From: a virus
IMG/VR virus record: IMGVR_UViG_3300036828_001051
Location: 1-31,268 of that record
Strand: one strand, 5' to 3'
DNA: 31,268 nucleotides
Shown here: one piece after another, positions 1 through 8,023 of the stretch
How the letters are laid out: every line of letters begins with the position of its first letter
How positions within the stretch are numbered: position 1 is the stretch's first letter
Position numbers and translations under genes: made by a program
Notes under the pieces: model-generated
Told to the model about the DNA's origin: nothing
The model's input: only the letters and a program-made list of their open reading frames with translations
The model's database searches: none

Positions 1-276
1 ATAATGGTCGGGGTTGGGCCACGTCGGCGGCAGGATGCGGATGGTGTTGCCGCCACTCTTTGGCTTGAACATCATGCCCTTGAACGGCTGCTCGCCGCCG
101 CCGCCCGCACGGGAACGACTCATCTGCCGCCGCGTGCTGTCGGCCGAAGGCCGCCAATACTCGCGGCGCGGTTTACTTGCTCGGCTCGGCGCTGCCCGGC
201 GGTCGCCGCCGCGATCCTGGTTGCGCGGGCGGTCCCCCTGCCCGTTTCCATGTCTATCGCTTCTGTTTTTCGCCAT
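1..276 (-). CDS. Single-stranded DNA-binding protein, gp32-like (3' end outside window)
   Basis: Partial gene; 92 codons are visible and the rest lies left of the window. The ATG at 276 has an AAGGAAAG ribosome site and overlaps the upstream gene by 23 bases. Residues 1-51 are strongly basic and low-complexity (Arg, Gly, Asn, Asp, Ser), probably disordered. From residue 52 (an internal Met at base 123) the sequence becomes the phage SSB N-terminal pattern, FKPKSGGNTIRILPP, which in phage gp32-like OB-fold proteins leads into the DNA-binding barrel. In the family this protein coats single strands at the fork and recruits recombination factors; a UvsY-like gene two positions upstream fits that. 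The basic leader might serve cooperative binding, as the short basic N-terminus of T4 gp32 does (inference). The start at 123 lacks a good ribosome site, so 276 is preferred. Confidence 0.72.
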   Translation of the reverse strand, partial: MAKNRSDRHGNGQGDRPRNQDRGGDRRAAPSRASKPRREYWRPSADSTRRQMSRSRAGGGGEQPFKGMMFKPKSGGNTIRILPPTWPNPDHY

Positions 277-445
277 TGCTTTCCTTCCTTCTTTCCAAAT
301 CTTCAAGTTCACGTAGCAAACTGTCGGTGTGGGCTTTCTTAGCGGTGAACCATGCGTTGCCCGCCACCCGCACAGTAATCCATATCAAGGCGATGCCGAT
401 GATCACGCCAAGGGCGTTGAGAACTACGTTATCGAACATGCCCAT
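254..445 (-). CDS. Small single-pass membrane protein
   Basis: 63 aa starting at the ATG one base after the stop of the upstream gene (TGAGATG arrangement), which suggests translational coupling. Residues about 5-30 form one hydrophobic segment (VVLNALGVIIGIALIWITV) with few charges, followed by a basic and acidic tail rich in Arg, Lys and Glu that is likely helical and cytoplasmic. No signal-peptidase site is evident. It sits between the UvsY-like and SSB genes. Function unknown; small inner-membrane proteins are common in phage early operons. A longer start at 487 exists but has no ribosome site and would overlap the upstream gene by 41 bases. Confidence 0.6.
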   Translation of the reverse strand: MGMFDNVVLNALGVIIGIALIWITVRVAGNAWFTAKKAHTDSLLRELEDLERRKESNGEKQKR

Positions 446-446
446 C

Positions 447-1022
447 TCATTTTCGGAAGTGTTCGCGTTGCTTTTCCCTCGCAGCATTGGCGTTTGCCGA
501 GCGCATGCCGCCCGATGCTTTCTCCATATCCGAGCCGTAGTAGTTGGCTATGTAAAGCTGGATCAGGTCGCGGATGGCATAGCTGCGGGCGTGGAAGGCT
601 TCCTTGAGCGCAGCCGCGAGTCCTACTTTGAGGTCCAGCTGGGACATCTTGTCCCTGACGGCACGGACCCCGGGGTCGAGCAGGGTCTCACTTTCGATGC
701 GCTTCTCGACGACTTTCTCGCCGCTCTCTTCGGCGTCGTGGCGGGACTTTGCCGCGAAGTTGGATTCAGCTTCTTTCAGGTTCTGCTTGGCTTCGTCGCG
801 CCATGAGATCAGCCGTGCCAGACGATTGGCCACCTCCGCGAACAATTCCGGATGTTCGCAGCAGACTTCCTCCAGGTGGAAGCGGTCGATGCGCAGCCGT
901 TCCTCAAGCTGAGCATCGCTCAGGTCCCGGTATCTGGTCGGTCGCGGCGTCGAGTCGATGACGACCCCTTTGGGAGGCAGCGCCGGATTTGAGCGAGTCT
1001 TCCCTTCTCTGCGTTCGGCCAT
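447..1022 (-). CDS. Putative UvsY-like recombination mediator
   Basis: 191 aa, ATG preceded by AGGGAAGAG. The first 40 residues are basic and Pro-rich; residues about 45-160 are predicted long helices with a charged middle (AEESGEKVVEKRIESETLLD) and a C-terminal helix containing ALKEAFHARSYAIRDLIQLY; the last 30 residues are Asn/Ala-rich and polar. This layout (helix, acidic TE-type loop, D-containing helix, helix ending in R..aI..L) matches the UvsY-like family found next to phage SSB genes, where the protein loads a RecA-like recombinase on SSB-coated DNA. I see no recombinase gene in the window. The family call rests on pattern and neighbourhood only; it could be another helical phage protein. 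Confidence 0.45.
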   Translation of the reverse strand: MAERREGKTRSNPALPPKGVVIDSTPRPTRYRDLSDAQLEERLRIDRFHLEEVCCEHPELFAEVANRLARLISWRDEAKQNLKEAESNFAAKSRHDAEESGEKVVEKRIESETLLDPGVRAVRDKMSQLDLKVGLAAALKEAFHARSYAIRDLIQLYIANYYGSDMEKASGGMRSANANAAREKQREHFRK

Positions 1023-1046
1023 GACTCTTCCCTTTCCTTGCTTAGA

Positions 1047-1244
1047 TCATATCCGTTTGCTTTTGTGGCTAGGACTTGGGGCGGAGTTTCGACTGGCAAA
1101 GCTGCTGTCCCAGCGTTTAAGAATGTTCCAGTGCGGCGTGCAATACCAGAAGCTTTTGCGGCTGTGTCTGGGCGGGCGGTGGCAGGGGATTCCTTCGATC
1201 GAGCAAACGCAACATGCCTGACGGTTGAGCAGCTTTTTGGCCAT
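1047..1244 (-). CDS. Cys-rich small protein, possible zinc-binding
   Basis: 65 aa. ATG lies 4 bases after the stop of the clamp-loader gene, with GGGA as a weak ribosome site. Residues 11-38 carry CCVC, a further Cys-His pair (PCH) and YCTPHW, giving enough ligands for one zinc site; the tail is Ser/Lys-rich. Phages often encode such CxxC...C..H mini-proteins beside replication genes, but no function is known. Tight spacing on both sides supports a real gene. Confidence 0.55.
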   Translation of the reverse strand: MAKKLLNRQACCVCSIEGIPCHRPPRHSRKSFWYCTPHWNILKRWDSSFASRNSAPSPSHKSKRI

Positions 1245-1248
1245 TCAA

Positions 1249-2172
1249 TTAATCCCAGAAGATGCAGTGGCCGATGGAGCGGAGCAGCTGGGCCTTGGCT
1301 TCGTAATTGGCATAGCTCGCGGAGAATTGCTCCATCAGGCCGAGGAAGAACCGAGCCTTCTGGTCGTTCTTGGCGTTCTGGGCGGCGGCGGCAAAGTAGT
1401 TGACAGCCTGGATGCGGATGCTCTCCGGATTGGCGCTGTCGAGCTTCTCCAACAACCCCATCGCCGCCCCCCACTGGGCGTTGCCCCGCGCCAGCAGCCG
1501 CAGCAGATCGATGGTTTCCTCCTGCTCTTCGACGGCTTGCAGCACCTCGGCGGCTTCAGTGCGGTCCTTGATGTCACGGCAGGCGGCGAGGTTCACCAGG
1601 GCTTGCCGAGCCGAGCCTTCGGCTCGTGCCACCACCAGTTGCCTGATCGCGTCAGGCAGCTCGATCCCTTCTTCGGCAGCCACATACTCCACCAGATCGG
1701 TGAGGTCGTTCTTGTCGAGCGGCTTGAGTTGGAGGTGCAGACAGCGGGTCTGCATGGTCTTCGGCATCTTGATCGGATTGGTAGTGCAGAAGAACCAGTA
1801 GACGCCCTCGGGCGGCTCTTCGGTGGCCTTGAGGATGCTGTCCCAGGCTTGTGGACTGAGGCGGTGGGCCTCGTCGATAATCACAGCCTTGCCGTCCTCG
1901 CCGGTCAGCGGGCGGTACTGTGTCATTTCCTGGATTTTGCGCATGTCCTCCACGCCCGTATAGGTGGCGGCATCCACCTCGGTCAGGGCGGTGTTGAAGG
2001 CTCGGGCGGTGATGCGCGCCAACGTGGTCTTACCGACGCCACTCGGGCCTGACAGCAGGAAACATTGAAAATCCCTGTGTTCGACAGCGCTTTCCATGAC
2101 CTTGACTGCGGCGTCCTGGCCGAGAACGTCTCGGAACTCAGCAGGTCTGTAGCTTGTATGCAGTGTGGTCAT
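1249..2172 (-). CDS. DnaX-like sliding-clamp loader ATPase
   Basis: 307 aa AAA+ protein. Walker A is GPSGVGKTT (residues 42-50), Walker B VIIDEAH (97-103), sensor 1 CTTNP, followed by a TRC motif equivalent to the SRC arginine-finger motif of clamp loaders. The run HRLSPQAWDSILKATEEPP is the DnaX/RFC hallmark. Unlike bacterial DnaX it has no zinc-binding cysteines after Walker A and lacks domains IV-V. In the family it opens and loads the sliding clamp at primed sites using ATP; the clamp gene is two genes upstream. The ATG at 2172 gives a 4-base ATGA overlap with the polymerase and a GGGAGG site 5 bases ahead, so it is chosen over the upstream ATG at 2190. Only one loader gene is seen, so it may form a homopentamer or recruit a host delta subunit. 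Confidence 0.85.
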   Translation of the reverse strand: MTTLHTSYRPAEFRDVLGQDAAVKVMESAVEHRDFQCFLLSGPSGVGKTTLARITARAFNTALTEVDAATYTGVEDMRKIQEMTQYRPLTGEDGKAVIIDEAHRLSPQAWDSILKATEEPPEGVYWFFCTTNPIKMPKTMQTRCLHLQLKPLDKNDLTDLVEYVAAEEGIELPDAIRQLVVARAEGSARQALVNLAACRDIKDRTEAAEVLQAVEEQEETIDLLRLLARGNAQWGAAMGLLEKLDSANPESIRIQAVNYFAAAAQNAKNDQKARFFLGLMEQFSASYANYEAKAQLLRSIGHCIFWD

Positions 2173-4739
2173 CTCAACCTCCCTGTCCAAGTATCGGATT
2201 CCAGCGGCCCGTAGGTTGTGATCTCTTCTACTTTATCCCAGCTTTGACCTACCGATATCTCTACGCTGAGAGGCACCACCTTGGTCCAGGGAAACGGGCA
2301 GGACAGCATGACATCGACAACGACTTCGGCATTCTTCTCGATCTCTCTGTCGGGCCAGATGAAGTTGAGATCGTCGTGTACCATCATGAACGGATAGAAC
2401 CGCGGTTCCTCCATCTCGCATAACCTGATCATAGCATCGAAGATGATTATAGCTTCATCGCTTTGGATCGGCGTATTGATCACTTCGGTGTGGGCGACAG
2501 GAGCGTAACGGCGGAATCCGGAGTGGCCGGTGACGTAGCCATTCTCCTGGTAGAACTGATGCAGACCTGCATGCCAGTCGGCAACGCCGGGGAAGGCGTC
2601 GCGGAACTCGTCGTGCAGCTGGTACCCCAACTCCTCGGGGATGCCGAGTGTTGTCGCCACCTTCCTGCCGCCAGCGCCGAAGAACGAAGCAAAGACAAAC
2701 TCGTTTTTGGCTCTGCCGCGAAACCATTTCATCAGCTTCTTGTCGGCAAGAACTTTTTTCAAGCCGCCATTGCGGTCAGCCCACTCTGGGTGAAGCTGGA
2801 ATATGCGGTCGCGCCAATCGGCATGAATGTCGTGCCGGTCCCAGAACGATTGCACCAGAGCTTCGTCGAGACTTTCCATAGCCACATTACGAGCCTGTAT
2901 CTGCCCGGAATCGAATGACACCATCTTGTAGCCTGGGGGAGCTTCGACCTGCCCGCGGACTTCGAGCGCATCGCCGAAATGCTTGGGGGCGTTCTGCACA
3001 TTCGGCTTCTCGCAGCTCGATCTCCATGTCCGCGTCCGCGACAGGTTCAGTATCGGGTGTAGCAGCCTGTCGGGAAAGACGCAGGATTCCTCGTGATCGA
3101 TGCGATAGGCGTTGATATAGGTGGACAACACCTTGGCGGATTCTTTCCACTCGATGTGGAGCTTCGCCAGCGGGTCGGCGATCTTCTCGATCTCGGCTTC
3201 CCGCGCGTTCGGCAGCACTTCCCCGATCAGCCTGAAAGCCTTCTTCGCATCGTTGTTATTGCTCGGACGGTAGTCGTGGCCGAAATTCTTCTTGAAGCGC
3301 TTGGCCAGCGGCGTGGCGTCGATCTGCTGGCGGACTTCCGCGAGTCTGGCCTCGTATTTCCTAGCCAGGTGTTCGCTCGTCCGTGGCGCTATCGGGATGC
3401 CGCGCAGCTGCATCAGGGTTGCCGCCTTGAGACGGCCGACGTGGTGCTCGTAGGTTTCCTTGCTGTCGTGCTCATCGAGCAGCCGGGACTGGGCGGTGTG
3501 CGTGAGCCTGTGGTACTTGGCGTCAATGCCGTTGTAGAGCAGCACTGTATCCAGCGGCGTGGCGTCCAGCTGCTCGCGGTCGATGTTGGTCAGCTGCTTG
3601 ATGCCGATGCCGAAATGGTTGATGCAGATGAAGTTGAGGTCGAGCGTGGCTTGGCGTTGGTCGAGGATGAAGGCTTGGGCCTGGGCGTCGCCCCAACGGC
3701 CGCGGTGGATGACCTGATCGCCGTAGAAATAGCCGAGCCACTCCATTTCGAATGGCGAGAACTGAACCTTGCGGCCTGCGCAGGTTTGCAGGAAATCGAC
3801 CAGCAGGTCCTCCAGCCTGGAGCGCTCGTCAGCTGTCCACTCGGCTTCGCGGTGATAGAGCGGGAACGAGACGGTCCCGGAGGCTCCGGACAGCGCCACG
3901 CTCAGGATGCAGGCTCCATCGCTGTACGGACGCAGGCAGTTGGTTTCCAGGTCGAGGCCGATGGTCTTGTCGCTGTGCAGCCGGGCCAGCCCGGCTTCAA
4001 CGGCTTCAAGATTACGGAGGCAATCGATGCCGCTCTCGGCATCGGCACGGGTGTGGACCCTGGGTGTTGGCAGACCTTGATCGACGGCGGCGAAGGCGCG
4101 GTCAAGGTCCTTGGTGAACACGAAGGACATGGCTTCGTGCTGCTCGCGGGTGTTGTCGTTGTCGAGGCGCAGGATGTAGGACGGATGCAGCAGCGGGAAA
4201 TACCAGCAGGTATGACTGCCGATCCGCACTGGAACCCGGCGTCCGTTCCACTTGGTGATGCTATTCTGTTTGATCGTCCAATGCAGCGGGATGCCGCCGA
4301 AGCCGAATATGGCCTCGGGCCGGGACTGCTCGATGTCCTGTTGCACCGAAGGGCGGCAGCACTCGATGGCGGCCACGGTCGGCGTGGCGTTGATGTAGAA
4401 CAGTTTGGTCTTGTTCAGTTTCACCGGCCGGGTGCGAACTACGTTGTTCCAGCGGAGCTGCTTCTCCCAGCGGTAGGGGATGTGCCTGTGCAGGAAATTC
4501 CCGGCCACGCCGACGAAATTCTCACCCTGGTTGGCTTCATCCTCTCCCGGCGCTTCGCCGAGCATGTAGACCTTCGGGTGCTCGCTGCCGTGCGCTTTGA
4601 TTTGCGCGTGTTTCGGTCTGTAGCCGTTCTGGTATTTGAGCGGGCACAGGTTGCAGCCGTGCGTGTGCAGGGCGGAGAAGGACAGGCCGCGAATCTCGTC
4701 GGGATCGGCATGGTTGCCGCTAGGCGGGAACAAGCTCAT
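2169..4739 (-). CDS. UDG-like domain fused to family-A DNA polymerase
   Basis: 856 aa. Residues 1-200: family-4-like uracil-DNA glycosylase, with C29-x2-C32, motif GEAPGEDE (61-68), NFVGVAG, C127/C128 and HPS (185-187). Three of the four usual iron-sulfur cysteines can be placed; the one expected in the VRTRP stretch is replaced by Thr. Residues 255-415: 3'-5' exonuclease, with Exo I DLE (D263, E265), a divergent Exo II (FSPFEMEWL) and Exo III Y402-x3-D406. Residues 440-840: polymerase, with NVQNAPK (580-586), motif A D610 (SFDSGQIQ), motif B R676-x-K678 to the FFGAGG turn, and motif C HDD (788-790). It should be the replicative polymerase. There is no 5'-nuclease domain. Start: GGGAG 9 bases upstream, 20-base overlap with the preceding gene. 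The fused glycosylase-like domain may survey template uracil or be a non-catalytic recruiter. Confidence 0.92.
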   Translation of the reverse strand: MSLFPPSGNHADPDEIRGLSFSALHTHGCNLCPLKYQNGYRPKHAQIKAHGSEHPKVYMLGEAPGEDEANQGENFVGVAGNFLHRHIPYRWEKQLRWNNVVRTRPVKLNKTKLFYINATPTVAAIECCRPSVQQDIEQSRPEAIFGFGGIPLHWTIKQNSITKWNGRRVPVRIGSHTCWYFPLLHPSYILRLDNDNTREQHEAMSFVFTKDLDRAFAAVDQGLPTPRVHTRADAESGIDCLRNLEAVEAGLARLHSDKTIGLDLETNCLRPYSDGACILSVALSGASGTVSFPLYHREAEWTADERSRLEDLLVDFLQTCAGRKVQFSPFEMEWLGYFYGDQVIHRGRWGDAQAQAFILDQRQATLDLNFICINHFGIGIKQLTNIDREQLDATPLDTVLLYNGIDAKYHRLTHTAQSRLLDEHDSKETYEHHVGRLKAATLMQLRGIPIAPRTSEHLARKYEARLAEVRQQIDATPLAKRFKKNFGHDYRPSNNNDAKKAFRLIGEVLPNAREAEIEKIADPLAKLHIEWKESAKVLSTYINAYRIDHEESCVFPDRLLHPILNLSRTRTWRSSCEKPNVQNAPKHFGDALEVRGQVEAPPGYKMVSFDSGQIQARNVAMESLDEALVQSFWDRHDIHADWRDRIFQLHPEWADRNGGLKKVLADKKLMKWFRGRAKNEFVFASFFGAGGRKVATTLGIPEELGYQLHDEFRDAFPGVADWHAGLHQFYQENGYVTGHSGFRRYAPVAHTEVINTPIQSDEAIIIFDAMIRLCEMEEPRFYPFMMVHDDLNFIWPDREIEKNAEVVVDVMLSCPFPWTKVVPLSVEISVGQSWDKVEEITTYGPLESDTWTGRLR

Positions 4740-4896
4740 TGTCGCGCACTCCCGCCCCGGCGAAGAACGCCTTGCGCAGCGCGCGGTACGCGAACCTGTC
4801 TTTGTGCTCCCGCCATAGTGGCCATTCCTTGTCGAGGTAGTAGTGGAACAGAACCTCGGTATCCTCGATCAGGCGTTGTCTGTCGTCAGCGTCCAT
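4720..4896 (-). CDS. Small charged protein, unknown
   Basis: 58 aa squeezed between clamp and polymerase. The ATG at 4896 lies 3 bases after the clamp stop with GGAAG upstream; the end overlaps the polymerase start by 20 bases. The protein is Asp/Glu and Arg/Lys rich (DADDRQRLIEDTEVLFHYY, then KEWPLWREHKDRFAYRAL), predicted helical. No family recognised. Its location suggests a replisome accessory role, but that is only inference. A longer start at 4956 would overlap the clamp by 58 bases. Confidence 0.5.
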   Translation of the reverse strand: MDADDRQRLIEDTEVLFHYYLDKEWPLWREHKDRFAYRALRKAFFAGAGVRDNELVPA

Positions 4897-4898
4897 GT

Positions 4899-5960
4899 TC
4901 AGCTTCCGCAGGACAGCAGATAGATGTCGTCGGGACCGCACGACAGGATCGCGCACCGATCGGTGATCAACAGGTCCTCGTACCTATCATATACCTTGTG
5001 TAGGAAGCTTGCTTTTAGCTTCACGGAAATGTCGGGATGCTCGATATTGATCTTGTCGATAGCCTCGCCGCGCTGAGAACTGGAACGGAACTCCATGGCG
5101 TTGTTGCGGCAGGCGACGTAGGTTTGCACTTCGTTGCCTTCGATGTTGCAGAGCCTGGCTGCCAGTTCGAGCGCGATCTTGAGGCGTGGTCGCTGCTGTT
5201 TGCTGAGCTTGATCGGTGGCTTGTTCGGCAGCATGCGGGCGAGCACCTTCTCGAAATCGGTCGGTTGTTCCGGAAGCGTTAGGTGTTGGCTGGACAACAC
5301 GGTGTCGTCGGCGAAGAACATGGCGTAGTCCTGGGTCAAGGCCAGCCGGTTCTTCACCGCATGTTTGCCCAAGCGTAGCATCTCGCCGCAGAACAAGGCG
5401 GGGAGGATTACCCGCTGTTTGAGCCGCAACGGCGGCGGCACATCAAGCTGCCGGTAGCTCATGGAGTTCTTGTTGTTGTACGAGAACAGCTTGGCTTTGG
5501 CCGTCGCGGGAATCCAGGTGATCCCGGTGTATTGCACCTCGCTGGAAGTTTCCACGGTCGATTGCAGCAGGGTGTCGATCGCGTCGAGAAAGTCCTCGTC
5601 GATCATCGCGGTGTTCTTTGCCGCGACCGGCATCCGGAAAACGAAATCCTCGATGCTGTGGGATTCGAGCTTGATCCTGGTCCTGCCGCCGCCGATGGTC
5701 ACGGCGCCGTTGCTTCTGCTAAGTTCGACCTTGTCGGCGTGGGAGATGATGCGCAAGGTGTCGATCAGCACCTTGCCGGGAACGGTGCCTTTGAAATCGC
5801 TTTTCAGAGCCGTGGCGATGGCGATCTTGGTATCGTAGGCGATGATCTGGGTGCCGGTGAAAAGGATGTGCTTGAGGATCGGCGACAGGTCATGAGCGGC
5901 TACGGCCGGGGCGACCGTTTCGAGTTTTTGCAGCAGCTCTTTGCGCTTGAATGACGACAT
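4899..5960 (-). CDS. DnaN-like DNA sliding clamp
   Basis: 353 aa, ATG at 5960 with GGAG 7 bases ahead; the longer ORF start at 5996 has no such site. The N-terminal third (SPILKHILFTGTQIIAYD, then DFKGTVPGKVLIDTLRII) follows the beta-clamp pattern of strand, helix and the PG-containing turn; later TRIKLESHSIEDFVFRMP corresponds to the clamp core motif that precedes 'ef P'. Two further repeats of the fold are weakly visible. In the family the clamp tethers polymerase to DNA. Neighbours (polymerase, loader) fit. The first 71 bases overlap the 3' end of the methyltransferase gene upstream. Divergent from bacterial DnaN; a PCNA-like phage clamp is the alternative. Confidence 0.75.
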   Translation of the reverse strand: MSSFKRKELLQKLETVAPAVAAHDLSPILKHILFTGTQIIAYDTKIAIATALKSDFKGTVPGKVLIDTLRIISHADKVELSRSNGAVTIGGGRTRIKLESHSIEDFVFRMPVAAKNTAMIDEDFLDAIDTLLQSTVETSSEVQYTGITWIPATAKAKLFSYNNKNSMSYRQLDVPPPLRLKQRVILPALFCGEMLRLGKHAVKNRLALTQDYAMFFADDTVLSSQHLTLPEQPTDFEKVLARMLPNKPPIKLSKQQRPRLKIALELAARLCNIEGNEVQTYVACRNNAMEFRSSSQRGEAIDKINIEHPDISVKLKASFLHKVYDRYEDLLITDRCAILSCGPDDIYLLSCGS

Positions 5961-7323
5961 CTTGTTCTCCGAATAATGAGGATTCCTTGGGCTCACCCTG
6001 GGTCATATCAGCCGGTTCGCGCAGCCCTTGTATCCGTCGTTTGATCATTGGTCTGTATTTGGCATTTAGCTCGATCAGAACAGCCTGGCGCCCGAACATT
6101 TTGGCTATAGCTCCAACCGTGCCGCTACCGCCGAATGGATCGAGGACGGTGCAGGGAACCACATCGGCATTGCAGGAGCAGGAAGGCGACCAGCCGATGG
6201 TTCGTGTACCGATCGGCTCATCGTAGCTTTGTCCTGCGGTTCCGCGCGAATGCCGAGCATCCTGTTTATCTCCGAACCATTTTTCGTGGTGCTTGTAATC
6301 AGTCTCAGTATGTCGTTTCCACGGTGCCCCGCACTTCGCGCAGCAGCCGCGTTCGCTCGTGCCTGCTTGCAGGCATATTGCGACAAGCTTCGGAGGGAAG
6401 GTTGCGAAGTGTGCGCCGGGGAATGGTGCTGTGGGTATTTCCCACACGGAGCGGCGGTTGCGATTTACTGATTGTTCTCCTGACTTGTATCTACCGGCAA
6501 GTTTAGCGAGACCGTCATTGCCGCCGTTATTAGCTCCGTATCGTTCTGCTGTATTTTTGATCCCGATTCCAGGGCCACTATGTGACCAGTCTTTCCCACT
6601 TTCCTTAACCGCTTCTGCATCATAGAAATATCGAGCTGATTTCGTGAACAGGAAAACGTATTCATGAGCTTTGGCTGGGCGGTCGGTTATCGACTCGGGC
6701 ATCGGATTCGGTTTCGACCAGATGATGTCGGAACGAAGCCACCATCCATCTGCTTGGAGCGCAAAAGCTACACGCCAGGGAACCCCGCATAAATCCTTCG
6801 GCTTTAATCCGTCTGTGACTGTACTGAATGGCTTATCGCGAAAGGTGCGGTCGTCATTGCCTGCTGCTTTGGTGTCGGCGGCGGAGCGGCCATTGATCGC
6901 GGTGGCGTAGCTATCGCCGTAGTTGAGCCAAAGGGTGCCATCGCTCCGCAGTACGCGACGAGCTTCGCGAAACACCTTGACCATTGCGGCTACGTGTTCA
7001 GCGAGTGTCGGCTCCAGCCCGAGTTGTGGATCAACATAGCGTGCTCCGCAAGAACAGATTGACGCTGGAAAGTCTGAAGGAAAAGCGCCTTCGGTTTGTT
7101 TTCCTGCGGCTCCGCTCCCGCCTCGGCCGCCCCGAGCTGCAATCCGGTCATGGTTATGCTTGGGGGCGCCGCCTTCCCATTTTCCGGTGCCGTAATCACG
7201 CAGCCCCCAATACGGCGGTGAAGTAATCACGCAATGCACCGACTCGCTTGGCAGCCGTTTAAGGACGCTAAGGCAGTCGCCTTCGTAAAGGACGACTGCC
7301 TTATCTAATTGATGAGGGGGCAC
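5890..7323 (-). CDS. Beta-class site-specific DNA methyltransferase (N4-cytosine or N6-adenine)
   Basis: 477 aa, GTG start at 7323 two bases after the stop of the preceding gene. Motif order is IV then I, the beta class: catalytic SPPYWGLRDYG (about residues 35-45) near the N-terminus and SAM-binding DPFGGSGT near residue 400, followed by VLIELN. SPPY is more typical of N4-cytosine enzymes, DPPY of N6-adenine, so N4-cytosine is favoured. Residues 330-385 contain CCAKCG and CSC that may bind zinc in the target-recognition insert. No cognate nuclease is nearby, so a solitary enzyme that protects phage DNA from host restriction is likely. The 3' end runs 71 bases into the clamp gene. Confidence 0.88.
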   Translation of the reverse strand: MPPHQLDKAVVLYEGDCLSVLKRLPSESVHCVITSPPYWGLRDYGTGKWEGGAPKHNHDRIAARGGRGGSGAAGKQTEGAFPSDFPASICSCGARYVDPQLGLEPTLAEHVAAMVKVFREARRVLRSDGTLWLNYGDSYATAINGRSAADTKAAGNDDRTFRDKPFSTVTDGLKPKDLCGVPWRVAFALQADGWWLRSDIIWSKPNPMPESITDRPAKAHEYVFLFTKSARYFYDAEAVKESGKDWSHSGPGIGIKNTAERYGANNGGNDGLAKLAGRYKSGEQSVNRNRRSVWEIPTAPFPGAHFATFPPKLVAICLQAGTSERGCCAKCGAPWKRHTETDYKHHEKWFGDKQDARHSRGTAGQSYDEPIGTRTIGWSPSCSCNADVVPCTVLDPFGGSGTVGAIAKMFGRQAVLIELNAKYRPMIKRRIQGLREPADMTQGEPKESSLFGEQDVVIQAQRAAAKTRNGRPGRSRS

Positions 7324-7324
7324 G

Positions 7325-8023
7325 TCAAAGCTTCATGTTCTTCAGCTTGTCCTGGGCTTTCAGGTCCACGAGCATGTTGTAGGCGTTGTTGCGGATCGCG
7401 TTCATCGCCACCATCGAACAACTGTTGCCTTTCTTCTGCAGGATTTCCATGATCTCCGGGCCGGTGACTGTCGGGTTCTTGATGATCGCCGCGCGGATGA
7501 TCGAGGGAGCGCTTTCCTTGTTTCGCGACGTGGTCCTCCGCCCTACCGGGGCGGCAGCCTTCTCAGCCTTCTTGGGCGGTGCAGCCTTGCCGTTACCGGC
7601 CTTTGTTACGACCCTCTTGGCTGGGGTGGTAGTCTTGGCTTTTGCCATTGGTTTTCCTTTCTTTATCGCCTTTCCCTGCTTCGCTTCGGCAGCCTCGGCA
7701 GCCTCGGCTTCGGATTCTGCTTCGGCCTCTTCAGCTGCCGATTGAGGAAAATCGTCTAATTGTGGCTCCCCGTCAAGCTGCTGGTTCGTAGCCTGGTCCC
7801 GGTCCACCTCCAAGTCGTTCCAGTAGTCCTGGCGCTTGTCGAGCTGGTCGATTACCCCTTTGCTGTTGTACCAATCCTGGTCTTCGGCGGTCAGACGATT
7901 CCATTCGCCTTTCGACATGGCATTGATCGCCCGCACTATGTCGGCGAGAGACCCTTGCCGGTCGTTTGCGTTGATCTTGACGCCCGTTGCTTTGGTCAGG
8001 CGCTTCTCCATCGCACTAGCCAT
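7325..8023 (-). CDS. Probable independently translated C-terminal protein (internal start)
   Basis: An in-frame ATG at 8023, inside the methyltransferase fusion, is preceded by AGAAGGAGAGAAAT, one of the best ribosome sites in the window and better than that of the full ORF. It would give a 232-aa protein: residues 1-85 with TGVKINANDRQGSLADIVRAI and a Trp-containing helix, an acidic Ala/Glu segment, a basic Lys/Ala/Pro segment like histone-tail linkers, and a final helix-turn-helix-like 55 residues. Such a protein is likely to bind DNA (inference). The window therefore suggests two products from one frame, the fusion and this shorter form. Confidence 0.6.
   Translation of the reverse strand: MASAMEKRLTKATGVKINANDRQGSLADIVRAINAMSKGEWNRLTAEDQDWYNSKGVIDQLDKRQDYWNDLEVDRDQATNQQLDGEPQLDDFPQSAAEEAEAESEAEAAEAAEAKQGKAIKKGKPMAKAKTTTPAKRVVTKAGNGKAAPPKKAEKAAAPVGRRTTSRNKESAPSIIRAAIIKNPTVTGPEIMEILQKKGNSCSMVAMNAIRNNAYNMLVDLKAQDKLKNMKL

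Noticed and set aside
3093-5003. 636-codon plus-strand frame opposite the polymerase
   Set aside because: It is the antisense shadow of a GC-rich gene; no family motifs and no ribosome site.
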